Source: an uncultured Sphingobacteriaceae bacterium (GTDB lineage: Bacteria; Bacteroidota; Bacteroidia; Sphingobacteriales; Sphingobacteriaceae). From it: a DNA stretch of 49,519 nucleotides. The DNA is taken from positions 1 to 49,519 of the forward strand of contig CAMPKC010000035.1 of the NCBI GenBank assembly GCA_946887045.1, read 5' to 3'. Both the position numbers and the translations under genes were made by a program. This document shows positions 34,918 to 42,731 of the stretch, in pieces. The first letter of the stretch is position 1; each line of letters opens with the position of its first letter. Under the pieces are notes generated by a model. It worked only from the letters and a program-made list of their open reading frames with translations, did not search any database and had not been told where the DNA came from.

Positions 34918-35775
34918 ATGAGTTTAAATATCAAGTTTGGTGTTAGTACCTGGTTATGGACCTCTCCGTTTCAAACGGATACTGTCTCCCTGTTCCTGAA
35001 AATAAAAGAAATGGGTTACGATGTGGTAGAGATACCCGTTGAGGATCCTTCTTTGATTGATGTCGGGGCAGTTAAAGAAGCACTGGCCCAATATGATTTA
35101 AAACCGGTTATCTGCGGTGCTTTCGGTACCAGTCGCGATCTGACGCATGATGATCCTGCTTTTCATCAAACCAGCTTTAACTACATCGAATCTTGTCTGG
35201 AGATATGCTATGAATTAGGTGCAGGCTTCTTAGCCGGACCCATGTATTCTGCCGTAGGAAAAGCCAGGTTGGTATCACCCGAACAAAAGAAAATCGAGTG
35301 GGAGCGAGCCGTATTGAACCTTACTAAGGTGTGTCATATGGCCGATAGCCGGGGACTTAAAATTGCGCTTGAACCGCTAAATCGTTTCGAAACGGATCTT
35401 ATCAATACTGCTGAAGATGTGGTTAAGTTAGTCAAAGACATCAACCATCCGGCTGCTAAAATTATGCTGGACGGCTTCCATATGAATATTGAAGAACCGG
35501 ATATCGAAAGAGCCATTCGGCTTGCCGGAAGCGATCTTATCCATTTGCAGGTTTCAGAAAATTACAGGGGAACTCCCGGTACAGGTCAAACCCGCTGGGA
35601 CGCTTACAAAAGAGCGCTGGAGGCCATCAACTATGAGGGGGTAATTTCTATTGAAAGTTTTACTCCGGATATAAAGGAGCTTGCAGGGGCTGTATGTATA
35701 TGGCGTCCGCTTGTGCCAAGCCAGGATGGGTTTGCAAGGGAAGGACTTCAGTTTTTAAAGCAGTGGAACAATTAA
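34918..35775 (+). CDS. Sugar (phosphate) isomerase/epimerase, tagatose-3-epimerase-like TIM barrel
   Basis: The 285-aa protein is a cytoplasmic xylose-isomerase-like barrel. It follows the D-tagatose/psicose 3-epimerase pattern: Glu152 (IALEPLNRFETD), Asp185 (MLDGFHMNIEE), Glu246 (ISIESF) and the SENYRGTPGTGQTRW loop (213-227). The position expected for the metal-binding His (211) holds Gln (HLQVSEN), with a His two residues earlier (209). It may therefore bind metal differently or not epimerise. In context it would act on a keto-sugar delivered by the MFS transporter. The next gene, a Gfo/Idh/MocA protein, begins 33 bp later. Confidence 0.88.
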   Translation: MSLNIKFGVSTWLWTSPFQTDTVSLFLKIKEMGYDVVEIPVEDPSLIDVGAVKEALAQYDLKPVICGAFGTSRDLTHDDPAFHQTSFNYIESCLEICYELGAGFLAGPMYSAVGKARLVSPEQKKIEWERAVLNLTKVCHMADSRGLKIALEPLNRFETDLINTAEDVVKLVKDINHPAAKIMLDGFHMNIEEPDIERAIRLAGSDLIHLQVSENYRGTPGTGQTRWDAYKRALEAINYEGVISIESFTPDIKELAGAVCIWRPLVPSQDGFAREGLQFLKQWNN

Positions 35776-35808
35776 ATATCGAAAAACCAATAAATCTAGA
35801 AGAATAGT

Positions 35809-36918
35809 ATGAGTCAAAAAAAGATTAACATTGCCATTATCGGACTTGGATTTGGAGCGGAGTTTATCCCTATTTATCAAAAGCATCCTTACGCCAATAT
35901 GTATGCTATATGTCAGCGAAATCCTGAAAAGCTGGAAGAAATCGGCAATGCTTTTGGCATCGAAAAAAGATATACAAGCTACGAGGAATTGCTTAAGGAT
36001 CCTGATGTTGATGCAGTTCACATCAATACCCCTATACAAAATCATGCCGAGCAGTCTATAGCAGCTTTAAGGGCTGGAAAACATGTAGCCTGTACGGTAC
36101 CAATGGCGACCACGGTAGAAGAGTGCCGTCAGATAGTGGAGGTAGTACAGGAAACCGGGCTGACGTATATGATGATGGAAACTGTAATATACAGCCGCGA
36201 ATTTCTGTTTGTGAAGGAATTATACGAAAAAGGAGAATTAGGCAAAATTCAGTTTTTACGTGCCTCCCATCAGCAGGAAATGGCGGGCTGGCCGGGGTAC
36301 TGGGAAGGATTGCCTCCTATGTATTATGCCACGCATTGCGTTGGGCCGGTTCTGGCTCTCCCAAATGCACAGGCAGAATATGTTTCGTGCCTGGGTTCGG
36401 GTAGAATTGATGAAAACTTGATCAGTAAATATGGCTCACCTTTCGCAATAGAAACATGTCATATCAAATTCCGTAACTCGGATTTAGCTGCAGAGGTTAC
36501 CCGGTCTTTATTTAACACAGCCCGGCAATATCGGGAGAGCTTTGATGTATACGGTTCCAAAAAATCCTTCGAATGGACATTAATTGAACATGAAGATAGT
36601 GTGATCCATACCGGTGAATCGCCTGAAAAAGTTAAAATACCAGATTATGCACATTTGCTTCCACAGGAGATTCAGCATTTTACAACAGCAGGCGTGTACG
36701 ATTCTGATGAGCATCAGCACCTTTCTTTTATTCAGGGTTCTGGTCATGGTGGCTCACATCCTCACTTGGCCAACGAATTTCTTACTGCGCTGGTTGAAGG
36801 CAGAGAGCCCTATCCCAATGCGAAACAATCCGCTAATATCACCTGTGTGGGTATTCTGGCCCATGAGTCGGCAATGAGGGGCGGCGAAATAATTAAACTC
36901 CCCGATTTTACATTTTAA
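35809..36918 (+). CDS. Gfo/Idh/MocA-family oxidoreductase lacking the usual EKP motif
   Basis: The 369-aa protein has an N-terminal Rossmann fold (INIAIIGLGFGAEFIP) and the C-terminal alpha/beta domain of the family. At residues 96-98, where most members have EKP with a catalytic Lys, it reads TVP (ACTVPMATTVEE). The later active-site region is MYYATHCVGPVLAL. It would be expected to oxidise or reduce a sugar or keto-sugar with NAD(P), but the missing Lys suggests a modified mechanism or a distinct subfamily. It sits between the epimerase and the TMEM220-like gene. The partner oxidoreductase at 41570-42727 keeps the motif (DKP). Confidence 0.88.
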   Translation: MSQKKINIAIIGLGFGAEFIPIYQKHPYANMYAICQRNPEKLEEIGNAFGIEKRYTSYEELLKDPDVDAVHINTPIQNHAEQSIAALRAGKHVACTVPMATTVEECRQIVEVVQETGLTYMMMETVIYSREFLFVKELYEKGELGKIQFLRASHQQEMAGWPGYWEGLPPMYYATHCVGPVLALPNAQAEYVSCLGSGRIDENLISKYGSPFAIETCHIKFRNSDLAAEVTRSLFNTARQYRESFDVYGSKKSFEWTLIEHEDSVIHTGESPEKVKIPDYAHLLPQEIQHFTTAGVYDSDEHQHLSFIQGSGHGGSHPHLANEFLTALVEGREPYPNAKQSANITCVGILAHESAMRGGEIIKLPDFTF

Positions 36919-36972
36919 CCGGAGTTCAAAGCAAGAGTATTTTTCAATTCATAGAGGATATAATAATTAGAA

Positions 36973-37365
36973 ATGAAAGTATTGAATATCATTTTGATTT
37001 TAATATTCATTTTGTCAGCAGCTTTGCAATACAATGATCCAGATCCCTACATCTGGGTTCCAATTTATCTGTATGCCGCTGTTATATGCTTTTTTGCGCT
37101 GCGAAAAGTGTATTCTCCGAAGTACTACATTTTGGGGTTAGCTGTTTGCTTATCTTACGCCATGTATCTATTTTTCGATCGGAATGGAGTATTGAGCTGG
37201 ATAACTGTACATAACTCGGAAAATATCGTACAAAGCATGAAAGCCACTAAGCCCTGGATTGAGGAAACCCGCGAGTTCGGCGGATTGTTGATCTGTGTTT
37301 TTGCTTTTCTTGCGAACATGCTCTGGTTTAAAAACAGCGGAAACAGATCGAGTCGACAAACATGA
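36973..37365 (+). CDS. TMEM220-family small membrane protein
   Basis: The 130-aa protein has four hydrophobic segments (residues 3-16, 27-43, 50-67 and 100-118) and a short polar C-terminus. It matches the TMEM220/PF15071 style seen in the opening ALQYNDPDPYIWVPIYLYAAV and in ETREFGGLLIC. The role of this family is unknown. Its place between the oxidoreductase and the cytochrome c gene suggests an inner-membrane partner for the redox module, but nothing in the sequence proves it. Confidence 0.82.
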   Translation: MKVLNIILILIFILSAALQYNDPDPYIWVPIYLYAAVICFFALRKVYSPKYYILGLAVCLSYAMYLFFDRNGVLSWITVHNSENIVQSMKATKPWIEETREFGGLLICVFAFLANMLWFKNSGNRSSRQT

Positions 37366-37501
37366 AGATCAAATAGTTTAAAATAATAGTTGAACCCAAG
37401 GCAAACTGATGAAATTGTTGAAATGTATTTTCTATTTTTAGGCGTTTAGCCGCCTCGTCTCTCTTACATAAATAACTAATTAAACCACATACACACTTTA
37501 A

Positions 37502-38029
37502 ATGAAAAGAAATATTTTTTCCCCTGCCTTCCTGATTGGAATCTCTCTGTCGTTATCACTAGCCGGTTGCGGAGGACCGGACTCACAGAAGACAGAATCA
37601 GCATCTGAACAAATAATGTCTGATACAGCAGAGGCAGTCTCAGATACAACAGCGGTCATTACTGATACTGCAACACTGGCGTCTCCAACAGAGCAGGCGC
37701 TTGCTACCACGGAGAAATCAAGTCCAAAACCAGTCGAAAAAGTGAAGACAAAACCAGCAACCTCCACTTCTGCTATCTCAGAGGGAAAAGCGCTTATGGA
37801 AAAATCAGATTGCTTTGCGTGCCACAAGACAGATGTCAAACTTGTTGGACCGGCTTATGAAGAGGTGGCTGGAAAATATCCCGACACCGAAGAGAACTTT
37901 TCTAAACTCGCAGATAAAATTGTTAATGGTGGCGCAGGAGTATGGGGCGAAGTTCCAATGCCTCCTCATCCTACAGTATCTTCTTCCGATGCAAAGAAAA
38001 TGGCCCTATATATCTTATCGCTTAAGTAA
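37502..38029 (+). CDS. Class I cytochrome c lipoprotein
   Basis: The 175-aa protein has a lipoprotein signal (SLAGC, Cys23) and a long Thr/Ser/Glu/Ala-rich linker to residue ~90. One c-type heme domain follows: Cys104-x-x-Cys107-His108 (CFACH) and the distal Met153 (VPMPPHP). The KLVGPAYEEVAGKY and MALYILSLK ends are typical of small periplasmic c551-like carriers. Tethered by its lipid, it can shuttle electrons from the copper-domain dehydrogenase of this operon, or from the cytochrome c dehydrogenase at 42732, to the respiratory chain. It ends 8 bp before the TonB receptor. Confidence 0.93.
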   Translation: MKRNIFSPAFLIGISLSLSLAGCGGPDSQKTESASEQIMSDTAEAVSDTTAVITDTATLASPTEQALATTEKSSPKPVEKVKTKPATSTSAISEGKALMEKSDCFACHKTDVKLVGPAYEEVAGKYPDTEENFSKLADKIVNGGAGVWGEVPMPPHPTVSSSDAKKMALYILSLK

Positions 38030-38037
38030 CGTATAAA

Positions 38038-40404
38038 ATGAAGAAAATAACGTTGTTGGTAGTTCTATGTTCTTTTTTGCTGGGCTCACAACTATATGCA
38101 CAAAACACCGCGCAGATAAGTGGGCGGGTTAGTACAAAAAATGGAGTTGCTATTCCTGGAGCTACGATACATCTGCTTAACAGCAATTTCATCGGAGTAG
38201 CGGATAACGATGGGAAATATGTTTTGCGAAATGTTCCCACAGGTAAGTATACCATTGGAGTTAGGGCTTTAAACTATGCCACGCTTACGCGCGAAATAAA
38301 TCTGAGCAATCAGCAAATGGAGCTGAATTTTGAGCTTAAACAGCAGGGACATGCTTTGGAAGAAGTGATAGTTACTGCAGAGAAACGTGAGGAAAGCTCG
38401 CAGAACTTACCTTTAAGCATCTCCGCGATTTCTGCCCGGCAGGCTGAAGAGTATAGATTATGGAATATTAAACAGATCAGCGGTATTGTTCCCAACCTTT
38501 ACTCAGCCAATCCTGGAGATAACAGGAACGTTACTTCCATACGCGGCATAGTGAGTTCGTCCTACGATCCAGCTGTTGCTACCTACGTAGACGGGGTGAA
38601 CCAGTTCAACCTTGATACTTATATAGCCCAGTTGCAGGATGTGGAGCGAATAGAAGTATTGCGTGGCCCCAGTGGCACACTCTATGGCCGAAATGCGATG
38701 GGCGGAGTGATTAATATCATCACTAAACAGCCATGTAATAATACGAGTGGATTTGCAGAAGTTAATTCTGGGAATTTTAACCAGCAAAGGTACAACCTCG
38801 GATTCCGAACGCCTTTAGTAAAAGACCGCTTGTTTTTCGGAGCATCTGGTTTATATACCAAACAGGAAGGATTTTATACAAACGAGTTTACTAATTCATC
38901 TTTCGACAACCAGCATAGTACAATGGGTAATTATTACCTAAAGTTTCTGGCCAGTTCCAAGCTGTCTCTTAGCCTCAACGTAAAACACAACGAAAATCGA
39001 AATAACGGAGCTTTTCCGCTGGTCTCAAGTATTGAGAATGCTTTAAATACTCCGTTTACGTTAAATCAAAACAATATTGGCCCTCTGGTCGACAATATTT
39101 TTAACACCTCTTTATCTCTGAATTATGCTGGTTCAGGATTCAATTTTACATCGCAAAGTGCTTACCAAACTAATTACCGGTATTACAAGCAACCTGTCGA
39201 TGCAGATTTTTCACCCATTGATGGTTATTCTATCGTAAACAATTATGGCAGAGATTGGAATAATGTAAAGGCTTTGACGCAGGAATTCCGGTTTAGTTCT
39301 TCTGCATCGTCGGCATCTGCCTTTAAATGGGTAGGTGGAACTTACCTTTTTTACCAGGATAATCCTGTAAAACAAGGGATCTATATTGGTGATGACGGCA
39401 CTTTAGTAGGCGCGCCGTTTAATAATTTCACCAGTATCAATACTAATAAAACTAACAGTTACGGGATTGCCTTTTTTGCGCAGGGAACTTATTCGCTGAC
39501 GCCCAAACTTGATCTTATTGCAGGCTTGCGGTATGACTTTGAGCACAAGAAGCAAAGTATTAAGGGCGAATTTCAACCAGACGGAGCAGAATTGATGGAG
39601 ACGCGTTCGGATACTTCGGCAACTGCCCGATTTAATGCGTTTAGTCCAAAAGCGGGGATACAGTATCATCTTACAGCCCAAAGTAACCTGTATGGAACCT
39701 ATAGCAGGGGTTTCCGGGCAGGAGGAATCAGCCAGTTATCATCTAATCCGGATGAAGCGCCGCTGAGATCTTATGAGCCGGAATTCAGTAACAGCTTTGA
39801 AATCGGTTCAAAAAATATGTTTTTCGGAAATAAGGCACGCGTTAATCTTGCTTTATTCTACACTATAGTAAACAATGCTCAGGTTCCGACACTGATACTT
39901 CCGGATGCTATAACCGTAACTCAGAACGCCGGCAAGCTAATCAGTAAGGGTGCAGAATTAGAGTTGGGATTAAATCCTTTGCAGGGATTAGAGCTTGATT
40001 ACAATTTCGGATATACGGATGCAAAGTATAAGCGATTAAACCTTCCGTCAAATGGCACATCTGCTAACTTTGCCAATAACAAACAAATGTTCACTCCGGA
40101 TATTACCTCCATGCTGGCAGTACAATATGGATACCAGTTAAGTGAAAGCAAGAATCTGAAGCTTGTTGTGCGTGGGGAGTGGCGGTATACCGGAAAACAA
40201 TATTTCGATCTCGAAAATCAACTTCAGCAAAGCGCTTACAGTCTGTTAAATGGCAGAGCCGGTGTTTCGACCCAACGCTTCGATGTATTTGTATGGGGAA
40301 GTAATTTAGCGGATGAGAGATACATAGATTACGCCTACAACTTTGGAGCTGCTCACCTTGGGAATCCCCGTACCTACGGGATGTCTTTCAGGGTGAGGTA
40401 TTAA
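38038..40404 (+). CDS. TonB-dependent outer membrane receptor (no SusD partner)
   Basis: The 788-aa protein has a signal peptide (1-22), a carboxypeptidase-D-like regulatory domain (about 25-105), a TonB-box area (ALEEVIVTAEKREE) and a plug (about 115-230; VDGVNQFN, VLRGPSGTLYGRNAMGGVINIITK). The barrel ends YGMSFRVRY. This is the siderophore/small-solute style rather than SusC, and no SusD gene adjoins it. As the last gene of the ThuA-fusion operon it may bring in a small oligosaccharide, aldobiouronic acid or copper for the cupredoxin; these are inferences. A perfect terminator follows 14 bp later. Confidence 0.92.
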   Translation: MKKITLLVVLCSFLLGSQLYAQNTAQISGRVSTKNGVAIPGATIHLLNSNFIGVADNDGKYVLRNVPTGKYTIGVRALNYATLTREINLSNQQMELNFELKQQGHALEEVIVTAEKREESSQNLPLSISAISARQAEEYRLWNIKQISGIVPNLYSANPGDNRNVTSIRGIVSSSYDPAVATYVDGVNQFNLDTYIAQLQDVERIEVLRGPSGTLYGRNAMGGVINIITKQPCNNTSGFAEVNSGNFNQQRYNLGFRTPLVKDRLFFGASGLYTKQEGFYTNEFTNSSFDNQHSTMGNYYLKFLASSKLSLSLNVKHNENRNNGAFPLVSSIENALNTPFTLNQNNIGPLVDNIFNTSLSLNYAGSGFNFTSQSAYQTNYRYYKQPVDADFSPIDGYSIVNNYGRDWNNVKALTQEFRFSSSASSASAFKWVGGTYLFYQDNPVKQGIYIGDDGTLVGAPFNNFTSINTNKTNSYGIAFFAQGTYSLTPKLDLIAGLRYDFEHKKQSIKGEFQPDGAELMETRSDTSATARFNAFSPKAGIQYHLTAQSNLYGTYSRGFRAGGISQLSSNPDEAPLRSYEPEFSNSFEIGSKNMFFGNKARVNLALFYTIVNNAQVPTLILPDAITVTQNAGKLISKGAELELGLNPLQGLELDYNFGYTDAKYKRLNLPSNGTSANFANNKQMFTPDITSMLAVQYGYQLSESKNLKLVVRGEWRYTGKQYFDLENQLQQSAYSLLNGRAGVSTQRFDVFVWGSNLADERYIDYAYNFGAAHLGNPRTYGMSFRVRY

Positions 40405-40418
40405 CCCATTTATACTAA

Positions 40419-40454
40419 GATGCCTTCTGGTTTATCAGAAGGCATCTTATTTTT
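40419..40454. terminator. Strong terminator shared by two convergent operons
   Basis: Perfect 11-bp stem GATGCCTTCTG/CAGAAGGCATC with a 6-nt loop and TTATTTTT after it. It separates the plus-strand redox operon from the minus-strand one. Confidence 0.92.
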
Positions 40455-40503
40455 GAGGTCCGCTGTTCTAAGAAATTGCGTTGATCAGAAATACACAATC
40501 TTC

Positions 40504-41556
40504 TCAAATACCCAGCAAATTCCGGTTAAGTTCATCGTTGGTTCCCGAACCTGCAAAATCATCGAATGCTTTTTCAGTAACCCGGATAATATGATCTTTT
40601 ATAAACACTGAACCTTCTTTTGCTCCGTCTTCCGGATGCTTTATTGCGCATTCCCATTCCATCACTGCCCAGCCATCAAAATCGTTGGCACTCAGTTTAC
40701 TGAAGATCGATTTAAAATCTACCTGCCCGTCGCCCAGCGAGCGGAAGCGTCCTGCCCGGTTTACCCAGCTTTGGTATCCACCGTAAACTCCTTGTTTTCC
40801 TGAAGGGTTAAATTCCGCGTCCTTCACATGGAACATTTTAATCCGCTCATGATAATGGTCGATGTAGGCAAGGTAATCAAGGCGCTGTAGTACAAAATGC
40901 GATGGATCATAGAGCAAGCATGCTCTGGGATGGTTATTTACTTTTTCGAGGAACATTTCATAGCTGATGCCGTCGTGCAAATCTTCTCCGGGGTGGATTT
41001 CATAACATACATCTACACCGGCTTCATCAAACGCGTTTAATATGGGCAACCAACGGTTTGCGAGCTCAGTAAAGCCCGTATCAATTAATCCGGCCGGGCG
41101 CTGAGGCCAGGGGTATACGGTGTGCCACAACAGGGAACCGCTAAAGGTTGCATGTGCATTTAAGCCAAGGTTCTGTGATGCTTTTGCGGCAAACTTGAGT
41201 TGCTGAACGGCCCATTCGGTCCGGGCCTTTGGCGAGTTATGATAAGCTTCGGGTGCAAAGCCGTCGAACAATTTATCATAGGCGGGGTTTACAGCCACTA
41301 ATTGTCCCTGCAAATGTGTCGATAATTCCGTAATCGCTAAACCGCTTTCATTTACGATTCCCTTTATCTCATCAGCGTAAGTTTTGCTTTCTGCCGCTTT
41401 CTGAAGATCAATGATTCGCTTGTCCCAACTTGGTAGCTGAACGCCGGCATAGCCTAAATCTGCTGCCCATCGGCAAATGGACTCCAAGCCATTGAAGGGA
41501 TGAGTATCGCCTAAGAATTGCGCAAGAAAAATTCCCGGACCTTTTATTGTTTTCAT
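40504..41556 (-). CDS. Sugar phosphate isomerase/epimerase-like TIM barrel
   Basis: The frame opens at a TTG (41568), but the ATG at 41556 is the better start (350 aa). The metal-binding residues of the xylose-isomerase-like fold are all visible: Glu in CYEIHPGED, Asp in LLYDPSHF, His in MFHVKDAEF and Glu in AVMEWECA. This subgroup commonly pairs with Gfo/Idh/MocA oxidoreductases, as here (13 bp gap). Relatives act as inosose dehydratases or as hydratases/isomerases of keto-sugars. It is the last gene of the minus-strand operon. It is longer than, and only distantly like, the TIM barrel at 34918. Confidence 0.9.
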   Translation of the reverse strand: MKTIKGPGIFLAQFLGDTHPFNGLESICRWAADLGYAGVQLPSWDKRIIDLQKAAESKTYADEIKGIVNESGLAITELSTHLQGQLVAVNPAYDKLFDGFAPEAYHNSPKARTEWAVQQLKFAAKASQNLGLNAHATFSGSLLWHTVYPWPQRPAGLIDTGFTELANRWLPILNAFDEAGVDVCYEIHPGEDLHDGISYEMFLEKVNNHPRACLLYDPSHFVLQRLDYLAYIDHYHERIKMFHVKDAEFNPSGKQGVYGGYQSWVNRAGRFRSLGDGQVDFKSIFSKLSANDFDGWAVMEWECAIKHPEDGAKEGSVFIKDHIIRVTEKAFDDFAGSGTNDELNRNLLGI

Positions 41557-41569
41557 ACTATTTCTCAAA

Positions 41570-42727
41570 TTAAACTGTAAAATCTATCCATTTTTTATCC
41601 GACTGTCCGGAAGCAATCACGTTTTCGATAAATGCCATGCCCCGCACGCCCTCGGTGATACCCGGAAAATCAAGCGACTCATCGGTGGGTTTTTCATTAT
41701 TGAGAAGCGCCTTTATGGTAAGCGCAAAATTCTTGTAGAGGTTTGCGAACGCTTCCAGATAACCCTCCGGGTGACCCGCCGGAGTACGTGTGTTATGCTT
41801 TGCGAACGAACTGAGATAGCCGGAACCTGTTCTTAAGATTTCAGAAGGCCGGTCCGGCCATTTAACTGTTAATGTATTAGCGTCATTTTGCTGCCATTCC
41901 AGTCCGCCTTTTTCTCCGTAAACTCTTATCCGTACATTATTTTCTTCGCCGGCCGCTATTTGCGTTGCGAACAGCACACCACTCGCTCCATTATCAAACT
42001 TAAGAAGCACGGCGCCGTCGTCGTCTAGCAAGCGGCCCTCCACAACGGTATTAATATCTGCATTCAGCCTCGCTACCTGCAAGCCTGTTATATATTCTGC
42101 CAGATTGAAGGCATGGGTACCGATGTCGCCCATTGCTCCGGCAATACCACTTTCCGCCGGATTAGTGCGCCAGCTTGCCTGTTTGTTTCCACTTGCCTCT
42201 TCCAGCTTGTTTAACCAGCCTTGTGGATATTCAACATACACTTTCCGGATATTGCCTAGCTTTCCTTCCATAATGAGCTGCTTCGCTTCCTTAACCATTG
42301 GATAGCCGGTGTAGGTATGAGTGAGGCACAACATCTTCCCGGATTGCTCTTCAATTTCCTTAAGTTGCCTGGCTTCATCCAGGCTAAAAGTCATCGGCTT
42401 ATCCAGGATAACGTGGAAGCCCCCAAGCAAAGCAAGTTTTGCCGGTTCAAAGTGCAGGTGGTTTGGGGTCACAATGCTGATTACTTCCACCCGTTGGTTT
42501 TCGGGCAGCTGTTGCTCTTTTTCGAATAATTCCTGGTACGAACGGTATACACGGTTTTCAGCAAGTCCCAGTTCCAGACCGCTGAGCCTAGAGCGCTCAG
42601 CATCGCTGCTGAATGCACCGCTTACTAGCTCGTAGTGCCCGTCTATTTGCGCTGCTATACGATGCACAGCACCAATGAAGGCACCCTGGCCTCCACCAAT
42701 CATTCCTAATCTTAATTTACGATTCAT
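41570..42727 (-). CDS. Gfo/Idh/MocA-family oxidoreductase
   Basis: The 385-aa protein has an N-terminal dinucleotide fold (LRLGMIGGGQGAFIGAVHR), the DKP variant of the EKP motif with its Lys (VILDKPMTFS), and the DIGTHAFNLAEY catalytic His block (GDIGTHAFNLAEYITG). This group often oxidises sugars at a secondary hydroxyl or reduces keto-sugars with a tightly used NAD(P). It sits 4 bp after the cytochrome c dehydrogenase gene and 13 bp before the TIM barrel, so the three are translated from one message. Confidence 0.92.
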   Translation of the reverse strand: MNRKLRLGMIGGGQGAFIGAVHRIAAQIDGHYELVSGAFSSDAERSRLSGLELGLAENRVYRSYQELFEKEQQLPENQRVEVISIVTPNHLHFEPAKLALLGGFHVILDKPMTFSLDEARQLKEIEEQSGKMLCLTHTYTGYPMVKEAKQLIMEGKLGNIRKVYVEYPQGWLNKLEEASGNKQASWRTNPAESGIAGAMGDIGTHAFNLAEYITGLQVARLNADINTVVEGRLLDDDGAVLLKFDNGASGVLFATQIAAGEENNVRIRVYGEKGGLEWQQNDANTLTVKWPDRPSEILRTGSGYLSSFAKHNTRTPAGHPEGYLEAFANLYKNFALTIKALLNNEKPTDESLDFPGITEGVRGMAFIENVIASGQSDKKWIDFTV

Positions 42728-42731
42728 TTAG

